From Flavobacterium sp. (GTDB lineage: Bacteria > Bacteroidota > Bacteroidia > Flavobacteriales > Flavobacteriaceae), in NCBI GenBank assembly GCA_015478765.1, contig JADMKR010000118.1, forward strand, positions 3,286-25,669: a stretch of DNA of 22,384 bases, in the 5' to 3' direction. The position numbers were made by a program, and so were the translations under genes. Of this stretch, positions 1-8,192 are shown piece after piece. Below the pieces are notes generated by a model. That model was not told the origin of the DNA. It searched no databases and was given only the letters and a program-made list of their open reading frames with translations. Position 1 is the stretch's first letter. Each line of letters starts with the position of its first letter.

Positions 1-2027
1 GTTGGCACACCGACAGAATTCCGGATGGCATCCGAAAACGGTGTTTGCCACATCCGGCCGATATTAGGAGCCTGATGCGCAACTGTATTGCCGGTCGAAA
101 CATTGATTATATCGGCGCCCGCATCCTTGAATGCCTTTGCGATATAGAGCACATCGTTTTCAGAAATTCCGTTTTCAGCCCAGTCGGATGCCGATATACG
201 CACTGAAATTGGTTTCTGCTGTGGAAATTCTGCGCGGATGGCGTTAAAAACCTGTAACGGGAACTTGCATCGGTTTTCGATTGCACCGCCATATTCATCA
301 GAGCGTTTATTTGTAAGTGGGGAAAGGAAGGAAGCCAATAGAAATCCGTGGTGTGCCTGAAGTTCGATCATATCGAATGCGGCTCTTTCGGCATTGATAG
401 CGGCCTGTTGGAATTGTTGGATGATACGTTGCATGTCGTTTGAATCCATTTCTTTTGGGACAGATGAATCCTGCTTAAAGCGAATTGCAGATGCCGATAT
501 CAAATCCCAGCCGGAATCAATAGCATTACCTCCTTCAAATGGTGGCGCGACCGCTCCCTTTCGGCCAGAATGACCAAGCTGGATACCTATTTTTGCAGCA
601 CTGTTATTATGTACAAAATCTGTTATTCTTTTCCAGGCAACAACTTGTTGTTCAGACCAAATACCGGCACAACCTAAAGTGATACGGCCGGTTTCTGAAA
701 TCGCAGTCATCTCGGTGATAATGAGCCCGATTCCGGAGGTCGCTCGCGCACCGTAATGAACCAGATGCCAATCGGAGACAATTCCGTTGTGAGCGCTATA
801 CTGACCCATGGGCGACATCACGATCCGGTTAATGAATTCTACTTCGCGTAATTTAAATCGGGAGAAAGCAGCCGGCAGATTATCGGGGTTGCCGTTGCGC
901 TGATTGAATTCGGCCAATACCTTGGCGGGAAAGGACGGATCTCGCAGCGCCAGATTTTCAAAAGTCACTTTTTTGGAGCGCGTCATAACGCCGAAAGAAA
1001 ATTGCATGAACGGATGTTGGGCGTGCCGGTCCATACTTTCAAACCAATCGAGTGAAACATTGGCGGCATACTGGATCATTTCGACGCGGTTGCGACGCAG
1101 TTTTTCGTAGTGTTCGAACGCTTTAGCGGTATCGCTGCCGAAAGAGACAATCGAATCAGACAATGCTATCGCACATTCCATCGCCAGTTTTGTTCCGGAG
1201 CCGATGGAGTAGTGGGCAGTCGCTTTTGCATCGCCCAACAGTACTATATTATTATAGCTCCATTTTTGGTTGGTGATGTTCGGAAACTGGCGCCAATGCG
1301 ACCGGTTTGAAATCAGCGTGTGGCCATCGAGTTCGGCTGCAAAAACACTTTCGAGTTTTTGTATGGTGGAAGTCTCATCTTCTGTTGTAAATCCGGCTTT
1401 TTCCCAGGTTTCGGGGGAGCACTCAAAAATCCAGGTACTCATTCCTTTTTGGTACTGGTAGGTGTGAGCGACAAAAGTTCCGAAGGGCGTGGTCCGGAAA
1501 AAATAAGTGAATGCATCCAGCGGTTTTGTGGAGCCCATCCAAACGAATTTATTTCGTTGCAATGCGATTTTTGTTCCGAAATGCACTTGAAAATTCTCGC
1601 GGATTCGGCTGTTGATGCCGTCGGCGGCGACTATATAATTTGAATCGGCGAATTGTGATAAATCGCTGACATCGGTTGCGAAAAACAACTCGACACCTTC
1701 TTCACGACAGCGCTGCTGCAGCAGTTGCAACAAGGTCTTGCGCGAGCAGCCGCAGAAACCGTTACCTGAAATGCGTACAATTTCGCCATCGCGGGCCACG
1801 TCGAGGTCGTCCCAATAGGCAAATTCGGTGCGTATAAGTTCGTATGATTTTGGGTCGCGTGTAAGGAATTCGCTTAGGGTTTCATCGGAGAACACCACGC
1901 CAAAACCAAAACTGTCGTCGGCTTTGTTGCGTTCGTATACGCTTATTTGCGCATCGGGCATTGCCTTTTTTGTCAATATCGAGAAATAAAGGCCGCCGGG
2001 ACCTCCGCCAATTACGGTAATCTTCAT
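1..2027 (-). CDS. Bifunctional FAD monooxygenase / Old Yellow Enzyme fusion (2-aminobenzoyl-CoA monooxygenase/reductase or salicylyl-CoA 5-hydroxylase type), 3' end outside window
   Basis: One uninterrupted reading frame runs from ATG at 2027 to the left edge, giving 675 codons with no stop. Residues 1 to about 375 form a class A flavoprotein monooxygenase: the FAD motif GGGPGG is at 7-12 and GDAKATAHYSIGSGTKLAME begins near residue 265. From about residue 386 a second domain matches Old Yellow Enzyme flavoproteins: MSPMGQYSAHNG, then HYGARATSGIG, QLGHSGRKG, and a late FLSPLTNKRSDEYGG near 570. This fusion is the hallmark of 2-aminobenzoyl-CoA monooxygenase/reductase and of the related salicylyl-CoA 5-hydroxylases. 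These enzymes hydroxylate, and in the first case also reduce, the ring of an aryl-CoA. From memory family members are about 770 residues, so roughly 100 C-terminal residues lie outside. It lies 136 bases downstream of the flavin reductase-like gene on the same strand. The family is secure; the exact aryl-CoA substrate is not. Confidence 0.9.
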   Translation of the reverse strand, partial: MKITVIGGGPGGLYFSILTKKAMPDAQISVYERNKADDSFGFGVVFSDETLSEFLTRDPKSYELIRTEFAYWDDLDVARDGEIVRISGNGFCGCSRKTLLQLLQQRCREEGVELFFATDVSDLSQFADSNYIVAADGINSRIRENFQVHFGTKIALQRNKFVWMGSTKPLDAFTYFFRTTPFGTFVAHTYQYQKGMSTWIFECSPETWEKAGFTTEDETSTIQKLESVFAAELDGHTLISNRSHWRQFPNITNQKWSYNNIVLLGDAKATAHYSIGSGTKLAMECAIALSDSIVSFGSDTAKAFEHYEKLRRNRVEMIQYAANVSLDWFESMDRHAQHPFMQFSFGVMTRSKKVTFENLALRDPSFPAKVLAEFNQRNGNPDNLPAAFSRFKLREVEFINRIVMSPMGQYSAHNGIVSDWHLVHYGARATSGIGLIITEMTAISETGRITLGCAGIWSEQQVVAWKRITDFVHNNSAAKIGIQLGHSGRKGAVAPPFEGGNAIDSGWDLISASAIRFKQDSSVPKEMDSNDMQRIIQQFQQAAINAERAAFDMIELQAHHGFLLASFLSPLTNKRSDEYGGAIENRCKFPLQVFNAIRAEFPQQKPISVRISASDWAENGISENDVLYIAKAFKDAGADIINVSTGNTVAHQAPNIGRMWQTPFSDAIRNSVGVP

Positions 2028-2163
2028 TATGTTGTGTTTTGCAGCAGGGATAGCAGTGGAAATCCTTTTTTTGCCGATCGGCATTTGCGATGACGAAATT
2101 GCCTGATCAAAAAAAGATTGCAACGGATAGCCCGCCGGTTTTTCACCGGGCTGCCCAAATTAA

Positions 2164-2769
2164 TCATTTTCTTTTTATCGAAAAAATATCGCCCAGCGTC
2201 GCATAATTGGATCCGGCCAGTCGCGCAACGGGTTTGTACTTTTCGAGATTTATTTTATATCCGTCCAGCATTATATCGGGATTGACGTGAAATAGCACGA
2301 TACGCCCGATGAGAATCGTGGCACCGCCATTTTTGTGATCTTCCAATGAATAATGATGCACGAGCTGGCATTCCAGGTTGACGGCGCTTTCCTGCACACG
2401 CATCGGTTTTATTTTTACTGATGGAACCGGAGTGAGTCCGGCAAGCTGAAATTCATCGATTTCAGGAGCGGCGGCTTCGGATGTCATATTCATTTTTTCG
2501 ACTATTTCTTCAGTGACCAGGTTTACCACGAATTCTTTTGTTTCCAATACATTGTTAAGCGTATCCTTGTTTTTGTCTCCGGTTCGGACAGTTGAAAACA
2601 TGACGTGCGGTGGATCTTCGCCTACGGCGTTGAAAAACGAAAAAGGCGCAAGATTGTTGATGCCGTCGCCACTAATCGATGAAATCCATCCAATAGGCCG
2701 CGGAATGATAGTGCCTGTCAATAGTTTGTAAATCGCTGCTGGTTCAAGAATGTCCGGGTCAAATTCCAT
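2164..2769 (-). CDS. Flavin reductase-like, FMN-binding split-barrel protein
   Basis: A 201-residue protein with the flavin reductase-like (DIM6/NTAB) fold. The N-terminal stretch includes ITGTII-like LLTGTIIPRPIGWISSIS, then NLAPFSFFNAVGEDPPHVMFS and a KDTLNN-type segment, which together form the FMN pocket in this family. Members bind FMN and either reduce free flavin with NAD(P)H or act as reductase partners of flavoenzymes. It precedes the fused aryl-CoA monooxygenase on the same strand, so a shared metabolic role is plausible but inferred. The fused enzyme carries its own reductase-type domain and may not need a partner. ATG at 2769 has no Shine-Dalgarno sequence, which is normal for Bacteroidota. 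A weak -7-like box, TTTATTTG, lies on the minus strand at 2795-2788. The gene is divergent from acs across 134 bases. Confidence 0.85.
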   Translation of the reverse strand: MEFDPDILEPAAIYKLLTGTIIPRPIGWISSISGDGINNLAPFSFFNAVGEDPPHVMFSTVRTGDKNKDTLNNVLETKEFVVNLVTEEIVEKMNMTSEAAAPEIDEFQLAGLTPVPSVKIKPMRVQESAVNLECQLVHHYSLEDHKNGGATILIGRIVLFHVNPDIMLDGYKINLEKYKPVARLAGSNYATLGDIFSIKRK

Positions 2770-2850
2770 GGATGGTTGTTATTGTTACAAATAAAGTAAA
2801 ATATTGCGGAATGCGGCCATGCCGATGGGAATAATCAGTGAGGATGCGAC

Positions 2851-2880
2851 TTGTTTTTTACAGTGTATGTCGTAAATTTG
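2851..2880 (+). promoter_or_regulatory. Promoter of acs, Bacteroidota type
   Basis: TTG at 2851-2853 is followed after 19 bases by TAAATTTG at 2873-2880, an exact match to the Bacteroidota -7 consensus TAnnTTTG at the expected spacing. Transcription would begin near 2884-2887. That lies inside the longest possible acs reading frame and therefore supports ATG 2904 as the true start. Confidence 0.75.
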
Positions 2881-2903
2881 GCTTTTGCACCAATCTAATT
2901 ACC

Positions 2904-4811
2904 ATGGGCTATTACACTATTGAGAATCTCGAGCATTATTTTAAAATGTATAAAAAGTCGATTCGCGAACCCCGGAAATTTTGGGGTAAAGTCGCCGAAG
3001 AACATTTTACGTGGTATCAACCATGGGATAGTGTAGTCGATTTTGATATGCCGGCCGGCGATATCAGATGGTTTTCGGGTGCCAAGGTAAATATTGTCAA
3101 GAACTGCATCGACCGGCATTTGGCGCGTCGTGGGGACAAAACGGCGATTATTTTCGAGCCGAACAATCCCGATGAAGAATCTCAGCACATTACTTATAAC
3201 GATCTGTACGCGCGGGTTTCCAAAATGGCAAACGTACTTCGCGATCAGGGTGTTCAGAAAGGCGACCGGGTTTGCATATACCTGCCCATGATTCCGGAAC
3301 TCGCCATTTCCATATTGGCGTGCGCGCGAATTGGCGCCATTCATTCGGTAGTATTTGCAGGGTTTTCGGCATCTGCTATCTCGACGCGGATCAACGATTC
3401 GGATTGCCGGATTGTGATTACATCAGATGGCGGCTATCGCGGAAATAAGACAATCGAACTAAAAAGTATTGTTGACGAAGCGCTTAAAAGTTGTCCGTCG
3501 GTTGAAAAAGTGCTGGTCGCCAAGCGCACCAATGGTAATGTGACGATGCAGGAGGGAAGGGACATATGGCTTCAGCCGTTGCTTGATAAGGCTATGGACA
3601 CTAATGTGGCTGAGATCATGGACGCCGAGGATCCATTGTTCATATTATATACTTCGGGATCTACCGGTAAACCCAAAGGAATGGTACACACTACTGCGGG
3701 TTATATGGTGTATTCCGGTTACACATTTAAGAATGTCTTTAAATATGAAGAAAATGATATATACTGGTGCACAGCCGATATAGGTTGGATAACCGGTCAT
3801 TCCTATATTTTATACGGACCATTATTGAACGGTGCCACTACCGTCATTTTTGAAGGAGTTCCATCATATCCCGATTTCAGCCGCTTTTGGGAAGTGATCG
3901 AAAAGCACAAGGTGACGCAGTTTTATACAGCACCAACGGCAATCCGGGCGCTGGCAAAAGATAACCTCGATTATGTGCAGAAATTCCCAATGAGCTCACT
4001 AAAAGTCATTGGCAGCGTGGGCGAACCCATCAATGAAGAAGCCTGGCACTGGTATAATGACCATGTTGGCGGAAAACGTTGTCCGCTGGTCGACACCTGG
4101 TGGCAAACAGAAACAGGCGGCATCATGATTTCGCCTATTCCCTTTGTTACTCCCACCAAGCCTACTTATGCATCTTTACCGTTGCCGGGTATCCAGCCAG
4201 TTTTGATGGATGAGCTACGCAACGAGATCGAAGGTAATCAGGTAACGGGAAGTTTATGCATCAAATTTCCGTGGCCCGGAATAGCGCGTACAATTTGGGG
4301 TGATCATCAGCGGTATGTCGATACATATTTTAAAGCTTTCCCCGGGAAATATTTTTCAGGTGATGGCGCACTGCGTGACGAAGTAGGATATTACAGGATT
4401 ACCGGGCGGGTTGACGATGTGATAATTGTATCCGGACATAACCTGGGTACGGCGCCCATTGAAGACGCAATAAATGAACACCCGGCCGTCGCCGAGTCGG
4501 CAATTGTTGGCTTTCCGCACGATGTTAAAGGAAATGCATTATATGGATTTATAATTTTAAAGGAATCAGGTGAGAGCCGGGATCGGAACAATCTGACCAA
4601 GGAAATAAATCAGCAGATTTCAGATCTCATAGGCCCGATCGCCAAACTCGATAAAATTCAGTTTGTGACCGGATTACCCAAAACCCGATCGGGAAAAATC
4701 ATGCGCCGGATATTGCGAAAGATTGCCGAAGGTGATTTTACAAACTTCGGAGATATAACAACCTTGCTCGATCCGGAGATTGTTGAGGAAATTAAGGAAG
4801 GGCGCGTTTAA
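2904..4811 (+). CDS. acs: Acetyl-CoA synthetase (AMP-forming)
   Basis: This enzyme activates acetate to acetyl-CoA through acetyl-AMP. From ATG 2904 the protein has 635 residues, close to the family's usual 630-650. The adenylation motif YTSGSTGKPKG is at 249-259. DTWWQTETGG and a GRVDDVI hinge follow, and the C-terminal PKTRSGK places the conserved, acetylation-regulated catalytic lysine at residue 598. The N-terminal acetyl-CoA synthetase domain is visible as HFTWYQPWDSVVDFD. An upstream in-frame ATG at 2838 would add 22 residues, but these do not resemble the family and overlap the promoter, so I prefer 2904. The gene probably forms its own transcription unit. It could raise the acetyl-CoA supply for the polyketide operon that follows, but that link rests only on position. 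Confidence 0.97.
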   Translation: MGYYTIENLEHYFKMYKKSIREPRKFWGKVAEEHFTWYQPWDSVVDFDMPAGDIRWFSGAKVNIVKNCIDRHLARRGDKTAIIFEPNNPDEESQHITYNDLYARVSKMANVLRDQGVQKGDRVCIYLPMIPELAISILACARIGAIHSVVFAGFSASAISTRINDSDCRIVITSDGGYRGNKTIELKSIVDEALKSCPSVEKVLVAKRTNGNVTMQEGRDIWLQPLLDKAMDTNVAEIMDAEDPLFILYTSGSTGKPKGMVHTTAGYMVYSGYTFKNVFKYEENDIYWCTADIGWITGHSYILYGPLLNGATTVIFEGVPSYPDFSRFWEVIEKHKVTQFYTAPTAIRALAKDNLDYVQKFPMSSLKVIGSVGEPINEEAWHWYNDHVGGKRCPLVDTWWQTETGGIMISPIPFVTPTKPTYASLPLPGIQPVLMDELRNEIEGNQVTGSLCIKFPWPGIARTIWGDHQRYVDTYFKAFPGKYFSGDGALRDEVGYYRITGRVDDVIIVSGHNLGTAPIEDAINEHPAVAESAIVGFPHDVKGNALYGFIILKESGESRDRNNLTKEINQQISDLIGPIAKLDKIQFVTGLPKTRSGKIMRRILRKIAEGDFTNFGDITTLLDPEIVEEIKEGRV

Positions 4812-4831
4812 CAGCGTAAAAGTGTAAAAAT

Positions 4832-4850
4832 TTTTGCAATGTCTGCAAAA
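4832..4850. promoter_or_regulatory. Inverted repeat upstream of the polyketide operon, candidate operator
   Basis: Perfect 7-base arms TTTTGCA (4832-4838) and TGCAAAA (4844-4850) flank a 5-base spacer. The repeat sits at the expected -33 position relative to a -7-like box TAACTTAG at 4870-4877, where a dimeric regulator would affect initiation. The TTGC-N-GCAA layout resembles sites of MarR-type dimers, but no regulator gene is adjacent. Confidence 0.4.
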
Positions 4851-4869
4851 TTTACGGCTTGCGTTTCCC

Positions 4870-4877
4870 TAACTTAG
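4870..4877 (+). promoter_or_regulatory. Probable -7 box of the type III PKS operon
   Basis: TAACTTAG matches the Bacteroidota -7 consensus TAnnTTTG at five of six fixed positions. It ends six bases before ATG 4884, which predicts a leaderless or nearly leaderless transcript. No clear TTG -33 element is present. It is the best candidate because the gap after acs is only 72 bases. Confidence 0.4.
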
Positions 4878-4883
4878 CTATCA

Positions 4884-6011
4884 ATGGATACAAAAAACGT
4901 GATTATAGTTGGCGGCGGGCTAGCCGGGCTTACTGCAGCCATTCACCTTTCCCTTCGCGGATTTCCGGTCACGGTCATCGAAAAAAATGAATATCCAAAA
5001 CACAAAGTTTGTGGTGAATATGTGTCCAATGAAGTACTGCCATACCTTGGTTCCCTCGGCATTAATCCGGCCGGATCAGGTGCGGTTCCAATTTCCAAAT
5101 TACTTTTTTCGGATACCGGCCAACATCAGCTTGAAACCCAGTTGCCATTAGGCGGATTCGGAATCAGTAGGTTTACATTGGATTTACTGCTGTATAAAGA
5201 GGCTGTTCGCAACGGATGTTCGGTTATCCATCAAACTGTAACCGATATATCCTTTACAGATGAAAAATTTCACGTAAGCCTTGCCGGTGGCGAACAACTA
5301 TCGGCCGATATTGTGTTGGGAGCTTTCGGAAAAAAATCAAAAATTGATATCTCATTGGCGCGTAAATTCACCAGTCGGCCTTCGCCATGGCTGGCGGTAA
5401 AGTCGCATTATTGGGGTGAATGGCCTTCTGATACGGTAGGGCTTCACAGTTTTAACGGGGGCTACTGCGGCGTTTCGAAAGTAGAGGATGATCGCATCAA
5501 TGTTTGCTACCTGGCCGATTATAATTCGTTTAAAAAGCATAAAAATATTACCGATTATCAAACCACCGTACTTTCAAAAAACCAGTTTTTAAGAAATGTT
5601 TTCAAGTGGGATCCAATTTTTGACGCACCATTGGCGATCAGTCAGATTTCATTTGAGCGCAAACTTGCCGTCGAACACCATATGTTGATGATTGGCGATA
5701 CCGCCGGACTGATTCATCCGCTGTGCGGAAACGGGATGGCGATGGCAATTCACAGTGCAAAGATCGCATCGGAACTCACCGAGTCATTCCTGACCTCGGA
5801 AATCACGCGCGTCGAAATGGAATCGCGTTATTCTGCGGCGTATTCATCGGCATTTAGTAGCCGACTTACTATGGGACGCATGTTGGCAGGAACTCTTCGC
5901 AACACGTTAGCATCCAATCTGATTTTTAAATCGGCCATTCGATTTCCAGCGTTACTGACGAAAATCATTGAGAAAACTCATGGAAATTTGATACCTGCTA
6001 TCTCAAAATGA
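4884..6011 (+). CDS. FAD-dependent oxidoreductase (geranylgeranyl reductase / hydroxylase family), operon gene 1
   Basis: A 375-residue flavoprotein. The Rossmann FAD motif GGGLAG is at 10-15, the ribose-binding acid is E33, and the family signature KVCGEYVS is at 41-48. The second FAD motif, IGDTAGLIHPLCGNGMAMA, has its aspartate at 272. This architecture is shared by geranylgeranyl reductases and aromatic hydroxylases. Its place beside a methyltransferase and a type III polyketide synthase resembles SrsC of Streptomyces griseus, a flavoprotein that hydroxylates alkylresorcinols toward quinones, so oxidation of the polyketide ring is the favoured role. Reduction of double bonds in an acyl chain is the main alternative. 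It is cytoplasmic or membrane-peripheral, with no signal peptide. Its stop overlaps the next start (ATGA), implying translational coupling. Confidence 0.85.
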   Translation: MDTKNVIIVGGGLAGLTAAIHLSLRGFPVTVIEKNEYPKHKVCGEYVSNEVLPYLGSLGINPAGSGAVPISKLLFSDTGQHQLETQLPLGGFGISRFTLDLLLYKEAVRNGCSVIHQTVTDISFTDEKFHVSLAGGEQLSADIVLGAFGKKSKIDISLARKFTSRPSPWLAVKSHYWGEWPSDTVGLHSFNGGYCGVSKVEDDRINVCYLADYNSFKKHKNITDYQTTVLSKNQFLRNVFKWDPIFDAPLAISQISFERKLAVEHHMLMIGDTAGLIHPLCGNGMAMAIHSAKIASELTESFLTSEITRVEMESRYSAAYSSAFSSRLTMGRMLAGTLRNTLASNLIFKSAIRFPALLTKIIEKTHGNLIPAISK

Positions 6012-6706
6012 GAATCAATACCAAATATCGAAGCAGTGCACCGGAAATCATGGATGATTTTTCGATGTCGGGTCCCGTTCTACATGACGCTTTGGACAAG
6101 ATCGCGGCCATCAATCAATTTCTTGGCGGCAATCGATTAACTTTAAAAGGGATAGCCGAATTACTGACCGACTGCCCGCCCGGTGAAAAAATAACGATCG
6201 TTGATTTTGGCTGCGGAAATGGCGACATGCTTCGCGCCGTCGCCGATGAATATAGGAAAATGCCTTTGCGGCTTATCGGTATTGATGCCAATGCGTCGAC
6301 AATAGAACATGCAGGGCATTTATCAGCTGGTTACAACATTGAATATCGCTGTGAAGATTTTACCGATTCATTTGATTTGCATTATGACATCGCTTTATGT
6401 ACCTTAACACTTCATCATTTTTCCGACGATGAAATTGTAAGTCTGTTACGTACTATGTATGAGCATGCGAAATGCGGTTTGGTAATCAATGATTTACACC
6501 GGTCGAAATTGGCGTTTTATCTGTTTAAAATAGTCTGTTTTGTTTTCGGACTTAATAAAATGTCGCGGGAAGATGGGCTGACCTCGATTTTGCGGGGATT
6601 CAAGAAGAATGAACTGATCATTCTTTCTGAAAAATTAAAATTTAAAAAATATAAAATCCATTGGAAATGGGCTTTCCGATACCAATGGATCATCCGAAAA
6701 ATATGA
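6008..6706 (+). CDS. Class I SAM-dependent methyltransferase, operon gene 2
   Basis: A 232-residue protein. Motif I, VDFGCGNGD, is at 65-73, and an acidic ribose-binding residue lies in GIDAN at about 93. The post-I region CEDF and the motif IV region LCTLTLHHF around 130-140 complete a class I Rossmann methyltransferase. Motif IV methyltransferases of this shape in type III PKS operons (SrsB, BpsB) O-methylate alkylpyrones or alkylresorcinols, and that is the inferred role here. It overlaps both neighbours by four bases: ATGA at 6008-6011 with the flavoprotein and ATGA at 6703-6706 with the polyketide synthase. The C-terminal part is rich in Lys and aromatic residues (KLKFKKYKIHWKWAFRYQW), which could favour membrane contact; that is speculation. 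Confidence 0.87.
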   Translation: MRINTKYRSSAPEIMDDFSMSGPVLHDALDKIAAINQFLGGNRLTLKGIAELLTDCPPGEKITIVDFGCGNGDMLRAVADEYRKMPLRLIGIDANASTIEHAGHLSAGYNIEYRCEDFTDSFDLHYDIALCTLTLHHFSDDEIVSLLRTMYEHAKCGLVINDLHRSKLAFYLFKIVCFVFGLNKMSREDGLTSILRGFKKNELIILSEKLKFKKYKIHWKWAFRYQWIIRKI

Positions 6707-7755
6707 GTGTAAAAATTAAGACGGTCGCAAAGCAACTACCCAAATATTCCAGGACGACCGATGAGATAATGCCGTTTTTGGATATTTGGCTACAAGACCA
6801 GGACGAACGGTTCATTCGTAAAGTCAAAAAGATATTTGAAGGAGCCGCCGTTGATAAGCGGTATTCCATCATGGAGCCATCGGAGGTTTTTACAGCGACG
6901 TCATTTGAAGAAAAAAATGACATTTACACTCGCGAGGTGATCGAACTTGGCGAACAGGTATTGGTCAAGGCTCTTGAAAAAGCTTCATGGAAAAGTAAAG
7001 ACATCGATTTCATAATTACGGTCAGTTGCACCGGAATCATGATTCCGTCATTGGATGCCTATCTTATCAACAGGCTGGATATGCGTCAGGATGTTGTGCG
7101 GTTACCGGTGACCGAAATGGGATGTGCAGCGGGAATATCGGGAATGATCTATGCGCGGAATTTCCTGGCCGCCAATCCGGGTAAAAGAGCGGCAGTGATC
7201 GCTGTTGAGAGTCCGACGGCCACGTTCCAACTCGACGACTATTCGATGGCCAATATTGTCAGTGCTGCAATTTTTGGAGATGGTGCTGCCTGCGTTTTAA
7301 TGTCGTCGCACGAAGATGATGACGGACCTGAAATCATTGGTGACGGCATGTATCATTTTTATGAAAATGAACATATGATGGGCTTCAAGCTGACCAATTC
7401 GGGTTTGCAGATGGTCTTGGATATTGAGGTACCAAATACGATCGCTTCCCATTTTCCCGAGATCATTTATCCGTTCCTGAAAGATAACGGATTGACGATC
7501 CAGGAGCTCGACCATCTGATCTTTCATCCCGGCGGCAAGAAAATAGTTCAAACGGTTGAAGAACTTTTTGCCGATCTCGATAAGAATATTGATGCAACTA
7601 AATCGGTTCTCAGAAAATATGGAAACATGTCGAGTGCTACGGTTTTATATGTGCTGGAGGAAATAATCGACCGGAATCCGGCGAAAGGAAGTACCGGTTT
7701 GATGCTGAGCTTCGGACCCGGATTTTCGGCGCAGCGAATCCTTTTACGATTCTGA
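6703..7755 (+). CDS. Type III polyketide synthase (chalcone/stilbene synthase family), operon gene 3
   Basis: From ATG 6703 the protein has 350 residues. The Cys-His-Asn triad is intact: C141 in MGCAAG, H275 in IFHPGG, N308 in GNMSSA. The spacings (134 and 33 residues) are close to plant chalcone synthase (139 and 33). The C-terminal GFGPG-type loop appears as SFGPGFSAQ. Such enzymes load an acyl starter on the cysteine, extend it with malonyl-CoA and cyclise it to a resorcinol, phloroglucinol or pyrone. Starting at 6703 gives the same ATGA overlap seen elsewhere in the operon; the longer TTG start at 6661 would add 14 residues overlapping the methyltransferase and is rejected. With an acyl carrier protein, ketosynthase and dehydratase downstream, a fatty acyl starter and an alkylresorcinol or alkylpyrone product are likely, though the product is not proven. 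Confidence 0.93.
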   Translation: MSVKIKTVAKQLPKYSRTTDEIMPFLDIWLQDQDERFIRKVKKIFEGAAVDKRYSIMEPSEVFTATSFEEKNDIYTREVIELGEQVLVKALEKASWKSKDIDFIITVSCTGIMIPSLDAYLINRLDMRQDVVRLPVTEMGCAAGISGMIYARNFLAANPGKRAAVIAVESPTATFQLDDYSMANIVSAAIFGDGAACVLMSSHEDDDGPEIIGDGMYHFYENEHMMGFKLTNSGLQMVLDIEVPNTIASHFPEIIYPFLKDNGLTIQELDHLIFHPGGKKIVQTVEELFADLDKNIDATKSVLRKYGNMSSATVLYVLEEIIDRNPAKGSTGLMLSFGPGFSAQRILLRF

Positions 7756-7757
7756 TC

Positions 7758-8192
7758 ATGTATGAAGATATAATTAATAGGCTACCCTATTCAAAGCCTT
7801 TCTTGTTCGTCGATGCTATTACGTCGATCGATGAGAACGGTGTCACGGGTGAATATTTTTTCGATAGGTCACATTCATTTTACGACGGTCATTTCAAGAA
7901 CCATCCGGTTACACCCGGTGTTATTTTAATTGAGTCGATGGCTCAGATAGGACTGGTGTGTTTAGGAATTTTTCTTTTGAATGATGAAGTTAACTCGGAT
8001 AATATAATTAGTTTGACTTCCAGTCAAGTAGAATTTTTAAAACCTGTATATCCTAATGAGAAAGTAACGGTTGTTTCGAAGAAGATTTATTATCGGTTTG
8101 GAAAATTGAAATGTGATGTCAGCATGATTAACAGCAAGGATGAAATTGTTTGTGAGGGAACTATTTCAGGAATGATAAAACAAAAATCATGA
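7758..8192 (+). CDS. FabZ-like 3-hydroxyacyl-ACP dehydratase, operon gene 4
   Basis: A 144-residue hot-dog-fold protein. The FabZ active-site stretch FYDGHFKNHPVTPGVILIES carries the catalytic His45 and Glu59, followed by MAQ. The enzyme would dehydrate 3-hydroxyacyl-ACP to trans-2-enoyl-ACP. It starts two bases after the polyketide synthase stop and overlaps the ketosynthase by ATGA at 8189-8192. A second, operon-borne FabZ next to a ketosynthase and carrier protein suggests a dedicated chain-building route separate from housekeeping fatty acid synthesis. No ketoreductase or enoyl reductase is present here, so a ketoreductase must come from elsewhere, and the chain may stay unsaturated. Confidence 0.9.
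   Translation: MYEDIINRLPYSKPFLFVDAITSIDENGVTGEYFFDRSHSFYDGHFKNHPVTPGVILIESMAQIGLVCLGIFLLNDEVNSDNIISLTSSQVEFLKPVYPNEKVTVVSKKIYYRFGKLKCDVSMINSKDEIVCEGTISGMIKQKS

Noticed and set aside
2129..2152. Hairpin AGCCCG ... CGGGCT between the flavin reductase and the fused monooxygenase, considered as a terminator
   Set aside because: On the minus strand the T-run (2115-2109) is 13 bases beyond the stem and the loop is long, so it is not a convincing intrinsic terminator. It might weaken transcription, but there is no evidence.
2895..3344. 149-residue open frame antisense to acs
   Set aside because: It lies wholly within acs on the other strand and has no recognisable domain. It is a shadow of a well-supported gene.
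6661..6705. TTG 6661 start for the type III polyketide synthase
   Set aside because: The 14 added residues lie within the methyltransferase C-terminus and do not resemble the family. ATG 6703 gives the same four-base overlap used elsewhere in the operon.
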